Source: Pelodera strongyloides
Taxonomy: Eukaryota > Nematoda > Chromadorea > Rhabditida > Rhabditidae
NCBI GenBank assembly: GCA_036852015.1
Contig: JAANDG010000463.1
Coordinates: 32,501 to 96,500 of the forward strand
Length of the DNA stretch: 64,000 nucleotides
Reading direction: 5' to 3'
Below, piece by piece: positions 34,911-47,600 of the stretch (position 1 is the first letter of the stretch; every line of letters starts with the position of its first letter). Under the pieces are notes generated by a model, which did no database searches, was not told the origin of the DNA, and saw nothing but the letters and a program-made list of their open reading frames with translations. Both the position numbers and the translations under genes were made by a program.

Positions 34911-37900
34911 ATGTTGTGTAGTAGAGGTATAATGTACTGGAAATATTATCCTAGCTTTGTTCCTTTATTTGCGAACTGAAATGTGTTACAGAACGTGTGT
35001 CGGCTCGACTTTTCCAGGAAATTGGTCTCCCACAACAACTGAACAACTCGCCTTACTATCAACAAGGTTAGCTTTCGAAGAATTGAATACATATAGTATT
35101 GGGTCACGTTGATGCTCCACACGTACTCTACTAACTATGTGATTTGCAGTTCCGCTACAACCTTCGGCTGCAGAAGTCCGATTCGCCTCACCACTTGCAC
35201 AGGCCTACAACTATTCGCCGGCGTCGACGGCGAGAGATTCGTCGACAACAGGGTAATTACTAATTAACACCTTTAACAACAATCAGTTTAGGGTGTACAA
35301 ACTTCTTCCTACCTAGTGTAGGCATTCCTACCTAGGTGAACTATAGGATTTCCTACCTAGGTGAAGTATAGGCCTTCCTGCCTAGGTGAAGTATAGGCCC
35401 ACTTACGGGTTTGATGTTCACCTTTAATATGTATAGCTGTGGATGTTGCGTGGGAATAGACAAGCTGTGTTCGCGTATGTCATTCTTTGGTATTTCATCA
35501 GAGTCCGAATTTACATGATTGGAGTAGCTGTAGCAATTCAAGGCGTTGAATTATGGACAATTTGTTGATCTCGCGAGTGATCTTCCGAACTGGTGTCCGG
35601 AGAAGGTGGGTAGATGTCCTTTGCAGTCCTTGGACTGTCGTGCTGCACCGCGTGAAGGCGGACATCGTCGTAACCGTATGGGCCTCTGAACCCACCATCT
35701 CGGCTGCGGCTGACCATCTTCGAGCTGCTCTTCCAGCAATTGAAGACTTCTTGAAGACGCGCAAGCTCTCCATCTCCCCTGCTAAAAGCCAACTGATGCT
35801 CCTCACGCCATTCAGCAAGGAGTACCGGACTACCCTCAACATAACCGTTGGAAACGTCCTGGTCCCTACAGTCAACACTGCCAAGATACTGGGCGTCACC
35901 TACGACACGATGTTCACATTCAGTCAACATGCCAGAGGAGTCGCTGCCCGCATCACCCAACGCAACAACGTGCTCAAGGCCTTAACAGGAAGCACATGGG
36001 GTAACCAGAAGGAAACGCTACGCCTCATCTACAAGGCTATCTCCCAAGCAGTGTATGCCTATGCAGCCCCAGCCTGGTCCAGCTTCGTCTCCACCTCCGC
36101 CATTGACTCGATCCAGCGTGCCCAGAATGCAGCCCTCAGAACCATCACAGGGAACCACAAAATGGCAGACATCGATCACCTCCACTCAGAGGCAAAGATA
36201 ATGCAAGTCCGCAGCCATCTGGACATGCTCTCCGCTCAATTCCTCGCTCGCTCCTCTGATCCGAGCCACGCCTGTCACGGAATCCTGCAGAAGCCCCTTC
36301 CGCCTCGCAACATGAAAGCGAGCACCCGCATGGCCCATAAGAACACGGTCATGGCAGCTATCGCAGCAGCCTCCGACCCAAGCTGCGCAAAGGCAGTCGC
36401 CGGCGCAGTCCACACCATAGCAGTCGCCGAGGAAAAACGCACACTCAAGCCACCCGCCATCCTGGGGGGGAGACCGCCACCAGACATCCACAAAGAAGAA
36501 GCAGATCTTCCGCGAAACGTCAGATGCACCCTCAGCCAACTCCGCTCCGGTCACAGCAGATTCACGAACCACTACCTCCATCGTGTTGACGACAGCGTTC
36601 CAGACTCCTGCCCAGATTGTGGAAACAGCCCCCACGACGTCCACCACCTCTTCACATGCCCCGCCCACCCCACGACGCTCATTCCTACCAATTTATGGAA
36701 TCAGCCACGGGAAGTGGCAACATTTTTAGGCCTCTTATAGCCCATCTCGCGAGGATGATCAACCACGCTGGCTGCCTCCGGCAACAACAACAACAACATG
36801 GACAATTTGTTCCTTTGACTCGCGTTGCTAGAGACATGTTTCAGGTGTTTATTATCATTGTTTTCAGTTCTCCTGCCGTTGTTACTCCTGGATTCCCACC
36901 ATACACGAACACGTCCACGAGAACGAAGTCAATCCCGCCAACGTTGAAGACGTCGACGGCGAACATTACGAAGGTTCCGACTCGAAGTGAAGAACAAAAG
37001 GTGGGGTTAAGGTGGTATAATGCGTGGTTTTGTTCATTATGCATGCTGGGTATCTGCACTCCCATGCGTTTTATGCTAATTTCTATGTTCATTTGTGCCC
37101 TGGAGGCATATCATGAACGTGGTAATGCTGGTTCTAGTTCTAACATACTTGACGACAATCTGTGTGTCATATCTACTTTATCTTTACCTTACATTGAATA
37201 AGCGAAGACCATAATTGCTTGCTCTTTTATTTCCCGTTGATTTGATTGAATCTGCTGATTGGTTAATGGTCTATGATTCAGATCCAGGCTGCAGCACGTG
37301 TCAACAGTGTCAACATTCGTCCGAAAACGGTGGCCTTTGGAAAAACTGTGAATGTGTCACAAACTGTTGAGGTTGTTTGTTCGTTACATATAATTTACAA
37401 GTGAATTTTTTTGGTTTACGTTATCTCTACAGGTTTGGGTTTGAATAACGATGTGGGAAAATACGAAGTATTTGACTTTATGAGAGGTCTAAGAATATTG
37501 ACTGATGATCTTTAAGGGAACATCAAAGGTTGATCGAATGGCCGCATTGAAGAAAACCTCATCTTTGTCTCCTCCAATTCCGGAGGAAAGCGAGAGCGAA
37601 GACAAGGAGAATAGGATCAATGACGGAATGAAAAGGGGAGGAAAGGAGAATTATAATGGAGATGAGTCGCGCAAGTTTACTGAGGTATGTTGTTTTCTAG
37701 TTTGTATTAGGTAAATTAGGTTTTAAGTTTGTTAATTTAATATAAGAGAATCCGAAAAGATTCGAATCCAAGAATGTTACGATCCGTCGATATGAGAGGA
37801 AGACACGTTCTCCTAGTTAAGTTATTTCTTTGACGCACGGATGTGAGATGTGACCAAGCTTTTTTGGACTAACTTCCCCATTCCCAGTTAAAAACTAAGG

Positions 37901-40799
37901 GTTCCGCATTTTCCCACTGTCATTGTTTAGATGATTGACTCCTTGCGATCGGAACTTGATTCGATCAAACAGGAAAATAAAAATCTTAAAGAAGGTCAAG
38001 AAAAACTGACGAAGGAATTAACAGAACTTAAGGCGAAGGACGTTGACCGAGTGGAGCACATGCTGAAGCTGTCTACACTTGTACATGGTGTGTTTTCTTG
38101 CTGCGCTTTCTTTGGTTCACTTTCCCCAGAGTTCATGTTTTATTTTATTTATTTATTTATTAAATAAACCAAACGGTGTGCGTCCGTGCAAAAGGTGTGC
38201 TGCATAGTCGAACACTCGGACCATGTAGCGGCCAGTAAGTAGGCTGTTACAATCAAAAAGTGTTGTGTGCTTACTCCAACTCTCCTTTTTAGATTTTGTG
38301 GGACGCGTTGCACTGGGTGAGGGCGCCAAGCCTCCGGTGGTGCGAGAGGAGCGAAAAACGTCAAATTGCCGTGAGATTGTCCCTTCACCTGCTAGACGAC
38401 CACCTCCTCGGAGGGTAGAATCACCACCTAGAACTCGAGAACAGACAGAGAGGCGGAGTCCGAGGAATGAGGTGATTTTGGATTCTATGGGGGCTAGTCG
38501 CCTGTATGCACGAACGCGCCGGGAAGCTCCCGGCCTTCCAGTGGGAGGTGAGAGAAAGCGAGGGACCACTCGAATCAGAGACACAGAGACAAAGTCTTCC
38601 ACGCTGAGAGGTTCCCGCTGTTGGTGCATTCGGTCACTGGTTGGATATGATGATATTTTGTTTCTCGATGTTGTATATGGGAAGAATCCTTTTATTTGTT
38701 TTGAATTTGGACTATTTCAGTGTTCTGGAATTGTTATGAAACTTATGGTGTTTTGGTGGTATGGCGACATCTTTTTTTACAACAATAGCTAAATAAGTTT
38801 GTATATTGTAACTTTTTGTTTCTTTTTAGGAAGATGTGCTAAACGAGAACCTGAGTATCTTACAACGAAGACTGCAGAGAGATCCGATTTTCAGACAGTG
38901 AGTTCTTGGTCTTTTCCAAGCCGTATTGTCTTACTGTATGTTATCCATTGGTTGTTTTGATATGGAACTTCGTAGCAATAACGTTCTAAGCAGCGTGACA
39001 CGTGATTTTGAAACGTATGCTAGACTATTACGTTCCCATTTATTATATGCAAATTTCGGTGTCCCCATCTGTGCCAGAAGATGCATATGAATGAACAGGC
39101 TAGCGTTCTTTTCAGAATCACGTAGCATACCGCTTTAAAATTAAATATACCAATAATTCCAGACACGTCCTTGATGTTGTTGCCGATGAGTTGGACGAGA
39201 GAAAAGGAAAGAACAAGAGTCCAGAATATGAGAGAGCAGACCGACAGAGACGAGAGACAACGCCCACAGGGTACTATTTCTGGATGCTAACTGTTTACTA
39301 AGATTTGGCCTGCTAGGCTTTTGGTATGGTGTGATGTTATTGTATATATGACTTCCTTATTCATCAGTTGTTAGTAGCCTCTGTTTCTAAGGTTTTGTTA
39401 CGTTCCAACTGTTAAAAGTTGTGAACGGGGTTCATTGCTTTAGAACGTCAGATTGGTCAGATCATACAATTTAGACAGAAGACAAACGTTTCCTCTTACT
39501 TTTCATTTCAGTCGTGCGTGTGGCGGACGGTCACCTCCCCGACGATCACCACAGCGAAGTGACCGAAGACCCACTTTTACACAAAAGGTAATCGATATTC
39601 TTGCACTGCGTGGGTAAGACTCCTTGTTTGTAATCTATTTGTCTAAAGGATGACGTATTGTGCGATGACCTATAGTGTGGTGAACTTGGAAAAGCTGATC
39701 GAATTCATTAGTTTGCAAGTGTCTGATTGTATAATATAACAATTCCAGGTTACTGTGGAAAGAGAATATCACGTCGATCCTGCACGCAATGGATTATACA
39801 GTATGGACACGCAGAGATTCTTCCAGGAACATGATCTGGTCTCGGGTAGAATAAGGCTTTTTGTTGTCTTTGATACTTCACTTTAGTTAACTCCGCTCGC
39901 AGTTTGACCCAAACGTGTTTCCCACGTCTACGTCGTGTGTACTTATCTTTAGGAGTAAGGAAAAATTGTATGTAGGGTGTATTCTAAAGAAATATGTGTA
40001 TTCCAGGTTTCCACGATGATTTCCACGACGAACAACCAGCTGATTCTGTTTATCAATCTGCCTATCAACCGGGAGGTTCTATCACCTATTATCCTTCGAA
40101 CGCGGGTGGTGGAAGAAGGGGCGGAGCCAGGTTGGTACTTTGACATTGGAAAAATCAAGACTTTTTTGAACTTACATGTTTAAATGTTGATTGGACTTGT
40201 ACCGTCTGATATACTAATCCAATAATGTAATTCGATGTACAGTTCAAAGCGAAAAAATGAACAAATAAATTACGTGAAAATTTAATGGTTTTTTTGCAGG
40301 TATACGGTGGAGTGTCCGAGCGATGAAGTTTATGATGATTTTGACTCTCCAGCGAGGGTGGAACATGATACGTCAGCCAGGAAAGCAGGTGAGAACAGCT
40401 GGACGATAATTATCTATTGTACTCACTGTGATTAATAGACCTTGGGTTGCACTTATCAGCATAAAGCTGGAGTCCGCAATTTTGACCGGGTGCGAAATTT
40501 GCCCCCGTGGGAGCCTCCCTGGACCTCCCAGAGTTTCGTGCATACCGTGGGTTGGCTCATGGCCGGGAGCCTCCCACTCCAGTGAGAGGCGTTCGTGCAT
40601 ACGGCCACTGGCTGAGCAGATCTAAGTACTTAGAATTATTATGGCCACCAAAGGGAATGATGTTTGTCTATTTGTATAATTCATAAGTATAACGTTGGCT
40701 ACTCTTTCAGGTAGCGCTCGTGAACGCGTGGATCGCATCAAGAAGGAACGAGCCATGAAGCAGAAGGATAGATCTGCGAGAGAAAGAGATGATTATTAA
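34911..40799 (+). CDS. Unrecognised coiled-coil, charged low-complexity protein
   Basis: I do not recognise this family. Exons: 34911-34926 (tentative start MLCSSR), 34992-35066, 35150-35252, 36868-37000, 37282-37371, 37517-37684, 37931-38087, 38293-38639, 38830-38897, 39163-39270, 39512-39587, 39749-39845, 40007-40130, 40300-40388, 40711-40799; about 579 residues. The N-terminal third is Ser/Thr/Pro-rich (VVTPGFPPYTNTSTRTKS). Acidic PEESESEDKEN precedes a clear heptad coiled coil, LRSELDSIKQENKNLKEGQE onward (about 203-240). An Arg/Pro/Ser-rich region follows (RRPPPRRVES and SPPRRSPQRS), then a Tyr/Gly/Asp-rich tail ending in basic-acidic ARERDDY. This layout suits a scaffold or centrosome/RNA-granule protein, but that is a guess. 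The 3' end of exon 38293-38639 is uncertain. AATAAA at 41305 fits its 3' end. Confidence 0.7.
35305..35400. repeat. Tandem repeat, about 27-bp unit, four copies
   Basis: The unit is TTCCTACCTAGGTGAACTAT plus AGGAT or a close variant. The first copy is diverged (CTACCTAGTGTAGGCA). It lies in the intron 35253-36867, about 150 bp upstream of the LINE insertion. Confidence 0.75.
35553..36811 (+). mobile_element. 5'-truncated non-LTR retrotransposon (LINE) with target-site duplication
   Basis: An open frame to the stop at 36740 encodes the C-terminal half of a LINE polyprotein. Visible parts are the region after the reverse-transcriptase active site (FLKTRKLSISPAKSQ, KILGVTYD), the thumb-like part (YAYAAPAWSSFVS, IQRAQNAALRTITG) and the C-terminal zinc knuckle CPDCGNSPHDVHHLFTCP followed by LWNQPREVATFLGLL. 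A (CAA)5 tail is at 36783-36797. ATGGACAATTTGTT occurs at both ends (35553-35566 and 36798-36811), so the insertion is 35567-36797. The ATG that opens the frame is part of the duplicated host sequence. At the active site VKADIVV stands where YADD is expected, so the copy is truncated and inactive. It sits in an intron of the coiled-coil gene, same strand. Confidence 0.88.
38138..38195 (-). repeat. Retroposon tail with (TAAA)n end
   Basis: ATTTATTTATTTATTAAATA then AACCAAACGGTGTGCGTCCG on the plus strand, matching the block at 30147-30200. The minus-strand element probably extends to about 38290, next to the acceptor of exon 38293, so the whole intron 38088-38292 may be largely this insertion. 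Confidence 0.5.
38985..39139. repeat. MITE, TTTAAAGCGG family (one arm degraded)
   Basis: The right end is intact (AATCACGTAGCATACCGCTT then TAAA); the left end is CTAAGCAGCGTGACACGTGA then TTTTGAAACG. The middle has the family's ATATGCAAATTT-type word. It fills the intron between exons 38830-38897 and 39163-39270. Confidence 0.7.
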
Positions 40800-41621
40800 C
40801 AAATCATCCATGTTGGGAATAATGACTTAATTTGCGTTGGATCTGCAATTTAGGAAATCGTATTCAATGATTTTAGTGTATGTTCCATAGAGATAGTTTT
40901 GTTATTGAGCGTGTAGGATTTTGTTAGCCTTTACTTATATACTGTAGCAACACATATTGCGTGCTAATGTAGTGTAAGTTCGAATTTTTCGCGTATGTGT
41001 TATTCATGTATGCTGATCTCTGTACATTTTTTTTCTGGCCATTATATATTGCCATTTTTAATTTGACATTTGACAATTGATTTACCAATCTCACTGTACT
41101 AATTATATCATAGTTGAATTGTATATGTTCATGTGTCTCATAGATTGACTTTGACTGCCTTCTCATTATGTAGGGCTTTGACTTCTTGTGTTATTATCGA
41201 TTACGATTCTGTGAAATATGTGTAACTAAAGGTCTTTGCTACTCACTTTATGACTGTGTATACTTGTTTATCGTTTGTGTATACGCTACGTATTTACTCG
41301 AACAAATAAACTTTGTTCAAGTTTTTGTGTTTTGATTGGTTACTGCAGCGTATACGAATTGTGGAAGTGATGTGTTAGATGCGCGAAATTAGCCTAATTT
41401 ATGCGAAGTGTGAAGTTGTTCACAACTGCGAAATTTGATGTTTTTGTGTATTTTCCAGTGATTGTTTAGCAGTGTATACCCGTGTTTTGCTAGGAGGTTC
41501 CTATAATTTCGTAGATTTTTCGAAAAAATATTGGCCAGAAGTACATATTTATAGCTTGAAGATCTTGCATTCTACAGGGACTGCCTGTGTTATACGCACG
41601 GAGAAGAAGGAAACGCATAAA
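40800..41621. other. Gap between coiled-coil gene and SPE-42-like gene
   Basis: It probably holds the 3' UTR of the upstream gene, with AATAAA at 41305-41310. CATTCTACAG ending at 41578 is a good acceptor, followed by an open frame (TACVIRTEKKETHK) into the SPE-42-like start. An additional upstream exon or a trans-splice site is therefore possible. Confidence 0.4.
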
Positions 41622-44600
41622 ATGCTGGAAGGATTCCACGATGAGCGCAGAGATAGAATACGAAGAAGAAGGAAACATTCGTTCATCATTGATTATCTGT
41701 TCAGAAGGTTGGGTTCTGAATTTATCTATGCGCCAAAATTCCTTATGAGAATAAAGCTTGCAATATGGATTTAAGTTGCTTGATGGGCACTACACAGACG
41801 AAAGTTGGCGTGCAAGCGGTACGCTTTCTGCGTGCAAAGTCCATTTGGCAACGTGGTCGCGTGCAAAAATGTACGCGGAATGGAAATGGCGTGCAACTTG
41901 CCCTTATCACGCCGCTATTATCACGCCAAAAGCCCGAGGCGAAATGGCGTGAGAGCGCGGGCACGCGGTAACTTTATGCAACTTGCACGTCAGAACCCAA
42001 CGGCGTGCAACTTTTTTCCACTCCGCTTGCACGCCGTAACGTTGCTCCTTGCACGCGAATTTTCACGTTTTATGGGTATGGGCTATGTCACATAGTTACA
42101 CTGTTGGCGCAAGTGTGGCACACTTTTCGCGCACACCCCTTCTGTCATTTTTTTGCATATGAGGCGCGAGTACATATTGCTTCAGCGCAGGGTTGCTCAC
42201 AATGTGATCTTATCTAATTAATATAATCGCCTTATTCCAGTGAGGTCTCCGATTACTACCGTATCCGATTGGTTGTCAATTCACTGATTGGTCTATTTAT
42301 CTCCTGGTTACTGTATAAAGTGGCATGGAATCGACTCAACTTTGCCACTTATAATCCATTATTTGTCTCGTTCTTTCAATGGACTGTGGTCATTCTGATT
42401 ACGGTGGCATTCGCCAAAAGCCCGGTGAGGTTTTTGAGAGACTTTCAAGAATGATTCAGAGAGATGCATGTTCTGAATAGGAAGTACGAAGATGATGTAA
42501 GAAATTCTTTCCTATCTCAACTTCGTTGAACTGATTAGCACCCGAAACAAAATGCTCCGGGTAATCAAACAGATACGAATAATCAAACGGGTAATCAAAA
42601 TCAAACTCCGAAACAAACAGGGTAATCCGTTCCACCAGAGTTTTATATATTCACTGTATTTCGAATGCTTTTGTGTTCTAGATCTTTCGCTGCGCTCTGA
42701 TTCTTCTCTTGTTGGGAATATTCGGAAAAAACGGACAGGGTGATTCTTATTTACCTCTCTGATTATATCATGGCAATGTCTAAAAATTAAATCCCCATCG
42801 TTACTGTCTATTCTATAGTACACTGTCAACCAAAAGGCTGTTCGGGCTAGAATCGGAAAATTAGGTCATTAGGTCGAATCATTAGGTCATTAGGTCATTA
42901 TGTCATTAGGTCATTAGGTCATTAGGTCATTAGGTCATTAGGTCAACGTTTATCTTCAGTCCCTCTAATGATGAGCGTGATGACGAGTCTCAAAGACGGG
43001 CCGCTCGACAATATGATTATGAATTACAAGCAAGCAGTGGAGAATATGATGTGCGCCATCGATATCCAGACACAGGTGAGGGGGGGTGTAGTTTGTAGTT
43101 GCCTATATGAGGATGCCTTTTCTTACTGGACATGATTGGAATATTTCCCATGAGAGAGAGAACTTACCCTTGCGGAATGTTCCCCAGCCTGTGATCAATT
43201 GAAAGCACATGGAAAGCGCTGCTCTGGTGCCGCGCTCAAATGAGTGCGGCTCCAGACTCGCACAATTTTGGCACATAATGCTCTCTTTTTGCGTACATGC
43301 TGAGTGAAACTGGTGGCAAAATTGCAAACCAATTCTGTTCTGAGGGCTGTTCCAAATGAATAAATGATTCGTATACGTGAACTTTGCTCGGTGTAAGCAT
43401 TCGAATTCAGATTGCCGCTGATCGTTTACTGCAGACCGTCGGCCCGATGCAACGCGGATTAGAAAAATATATTTGTTAGTTTGTTATTGGGGTCATTTTA
43501 TGAAATTCGGACGGTTAAGGGCATTTAGATCGTCATGTTGTGAAATAGTTGTGATCTGTTTAGTTTTATCATACTTTAAATATAGTGTTTTTGGCTGTCG
43601 CGAGTCGCTAGCTGTCATCAATCAAAAATATTCAATTTGTTTTTATAAAGGTTTCTTGAAACTTAGTGGTAAAACAGTAATGGTAAGGAAGTTCGGGCTG
43701 CTTACGAGTAAAGCAGAACTATGGGCTATATGAAGGAAAGATAGGCAGCTGAAAATAGTGCTGTGCTTTGTTGTGGTTTGGCGTCGTCGAGTGGGCGCAC
43801 AAAAGACTGTAAAAGTGAGTCGTCATTAGATTCTGTTGGACGGATAAACTACGGTGTTTCTACGACGTCTCGATTCCACTAGCCAAAACTAAACATTTGA
43901 GAGGCACGGCCTGCTGTTTAGAATCTACTTGTGCATCAAATTTTATTGCAGCCGGAGCCGTCAAATTGGGAATGAATCTGTTCTCTAAAATGAAGAAATG
44001 TCCATCTAGTGGGTGTCCCATGCAGATGACAGAAGAGGAAACAGAGGCTGACAGGGAGATGAGGCATTCGGCACAAGTTGCGCAGGCAAGGAATACTTTA
44101 TTATCTTGGTTGGTGAAGATCAGTGAGGAATACAGACGTGTACTATTGTCCCTGCGACGTCTTGTGTTCATTAGTCTTCAATTCTTTGCACAGGAGGTCA
44201 TGGACCAATCAATAAAAAAAACATGAGCAACATTTATCTGATTCTTCTACCAATGTAGTATCTTCGTATCTTGTATGCGCAATGAGGCGACTGCTAGTTA
44301 CAAATCGATATTTGTGTTTGTGGATATGCCGATGTCTTACGTTCACTTAATTCTAGTATATTTGGCTAAAGCTAAAGCGTCTGTCCTTTAGGAGTACGGA
44401 TTTCGCGACAACCAATTGAAAACTGAGAATATGTCTCGAGAACAAATGATTGAAATGGAACATCCGTTCTATAAGAATTTCAAGTCGCCGGTTGGTTGTT
44501 TCGCCTTTTTGTGTGTTTGTATACGAAGTGTCGGCTCCACTGGCTGTCGAGGTACCATTGCTTGAACAAGTTTGGTGGAGTTCCCGACGGCTTGTACATA

Positions 44601-47600
44601 TTGTATTTATGGTTATCATTGATAACCATAAATAGAAGGATCTTTCACAGACATCCACGCAACTTCCACAAAACTTTTGAACATGAAACTGTGATTTGAG
44701 CGCGTACTCTATAGTATAAAAACAAACTTTTTGCCATATATCTTAAATCTTAAGCTTCCGTTACTAGTACTGTTGCACTACACAACAAGTTTTCGGTGGC
44801 AATTAAATGTTTCGCAGTACGTATAAGTCACAACCACATAAATTGTGACAATAACTGCATAGAAAACTGACTAGGAACAATACTGTTTTAATGTTTAGTA
44901 CACTCAAAAACGCAGCGAAGGTACTGACCGTGACTACCGTTCTTGACTGCAAAGTAGAATTTAGACATTTAGAATTAGAGATCTTAAATTTCTGTTCCTC
45001 CGTTTAGGTGGGTCAACAACTGGCAAAAACAATGCAACTCCGATGCACTGACATGTTCAATAAGGGATCGGTGAAGTGCCATAAAATGTTCGCCGATATG
45101 AGGGTTCGTCGGTGATAAGTTCAATTAATTTGTGGTATAAATGACGTCAATTGAATTTTCTTTAGTGTTAAGGTAACTAACTGGTCATCAGTGTAATCAT
45201 ACTGAAGTATAATTGTATAATTAATAATATACAAAAAGCATACAACTTGTCTCGGTTCTTGTTTTTAACATAATACATTATGCTCATCCCTTTAAAAATG
45301 AAATTAACCCTTGTTCAGGTAAAGTGCATGGAAATGTTCCCATGGCCAATTCGGCTAATTGTCGGAAACCTTGTTTGTAGACAGGTTGACGCATCGCACC
45401 TTTGTGAAGTGAGTTTCTGACTTGTATAATCATCGCTTACTGTTGACTAATCGACATGGCGTGCAAATGGCGCTCTCCCAGCACACACTATGAAGTCCAT
45501 ACTATTTGATTGAACTCTCAAATGATACATCTGTGGGCAACATCGAGACCACACAGGATATCTGGTATGCATATTTCCCTTAGGTCAATGGTTCCTAGAA
45601 GTACTACCGCTTCAGTGCCCATCTTTTCTTTCGACGTCTAGCGTCTAGAAAACAAAATTTCGCCTTTGCGCGGAGCAGCAGAGTGTTTGAAGACCCTTCT
45701 CTTCTAATTTAGGACGCAAAACGTCAAATTGTCGGTGAAAAAATGTGCAAAAAGGAGCTGACAACGAAGACTCCCGTACCCGAAATGGAACGGTATGCAG
45801 TGAGATTTTTAAAGTTAAAGGGTTTCCTTCACCGGTCAATTCCCCCATTTTTTTTTCTGTATTTTATGCTTTTTTTAGCGATCTTATGGATATGCAAAAC
45901 TCGACGAAACGATTATTCAAGGAGATGCGGATGCAGGTATATTTCTTCTTTTTTTTTTGTAAAGAAAATATGTTTAGTATTATTATGTGAATAAAATATT
46001 GCATATTTATATATTTGGCTATTTCAGGTCCATCTAACAGAAGTGAAAGCTCCCCGGATTGCCAGAATCTTCCACATAAACGCGCTGACGCAGATGATTC
46101 GAATTGGCATCTTTCAGTTTAAGGTTCGACCTTTTTTATCGATTTTCCGCATCAGGTCTTTTTAATTAACGCTTTCGTTATAATCTGAAAACTTGGTGTG
46201 AAGACTGCCTAGTTCAATTCCCCATACCCCCTCCACCCTTTTGCAGGCTTCATTCATGATTGTCACCCAAGTTCTGCACGCTCTTCTCGTGTTCTTTGTC
46301 TACACAATATTCCGCGATGGAGTGCGAATGATTGAAAAGTACAATTCGGATGTCGATTTTAATAATCGATTTATCACCAAGCGAGTTATTGATTACTATT
46401 CTTCCATTATTATTAACATGGGATGTATTCTTAGGCTATAACAACGGTACTTCTACCATTTAGCAGTATATCCTTTTTGTAGAGATGAAAGGAAAATCTA
46501 TGAAAATTAGAACATTGCATCCCGCAGAAGGTGCAATAAATTGCAAATCATAACTTAAAACTTGAAGGACATTCGACTTTCAGCAATAAAATTGTTACCA
46601 AATTTGCTTTACATGCGTCTTTTCAGAACTTTTTGGGACATCGATGCAGTGCGTTTGGTAAAGGAACTGCCCGCAATTCGGGTGATTATGCAAGGCGAAA
46701 TCGTGGAATTGGGATTGAGCAATGTTATTAGGTAGGCATGCTGTTTTTGGAAAAGAAGTCCGCGGTAACGCCGCGAATCTAAAACGCGTGCGGCGAAGAC
46801 ATGGCGCACTCCGAATGTGAGCCGCGTGTGGACCAGATAGGGTTGTCCTCTGTCCGCGCACCCCAACCCACCCCCACAATTTTGCGCGGCTGTGAGAGTT
46901 TGATTGTTTCATACAGTATTTAGTATGCCCCGTCGCGGCGAATGGAAGGCCATGCGAACCCCGTTAATCCGCTGGTTTCTCCTCGTACTTTTCGTGCAAA
47001 TGATCATCACACTGGACAAGTACTTTTACAAGATTTTGTTGATTGTAAGTCGACTTAATTTTACTTTGTATTGTCGTTCTAATTTACAATCTTTGCCCTG
47101 ATGGTGTGGTAAAATACTCAAAAAGCAAGCACATGGGCGTGTTTTACCTCGCTGTTAGAGACTGACTTGGTACGTTTTTAGCTAATTACTAAATTGTAAA
47201 AATATTGCCAGGTGACCGAGTTCATGCCCAAGGATTATTTTGACGCAGAAGTGAACCCAATACACTTGGAGGTTTGCGGTTCAATATAATATGTTATAGG
47301 ATAATTGTTGTATTGATTAATATTGAAGCCTACCCCTATCGTTCATTACATTATTCTCAGAGTATGGCTGTTTCTGACGTAAAATATTTAAAAATATTGA
47401 AATTGTTTCAGGTCGAGGGCGACGGTCCGATGAGTAGATTACTACAGAAAATGTTCAAACTGAATGACAACTCGACTACTCTGGATAAATCAATTTTCTC
47501 CCGGGATTGCATGGTTAACACTTTACTTTGATATTTAATAAATATCTAGTGCACAGTGCACGCAGTTGAGAGTTGAAAGCGCTAGATACCATTTTCGAAA

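Noticed and set aside
36186..36668. 160-codon minus-strand frame
   Set aside because: Antisense shadow of the LINE coding frame on the plus strand.
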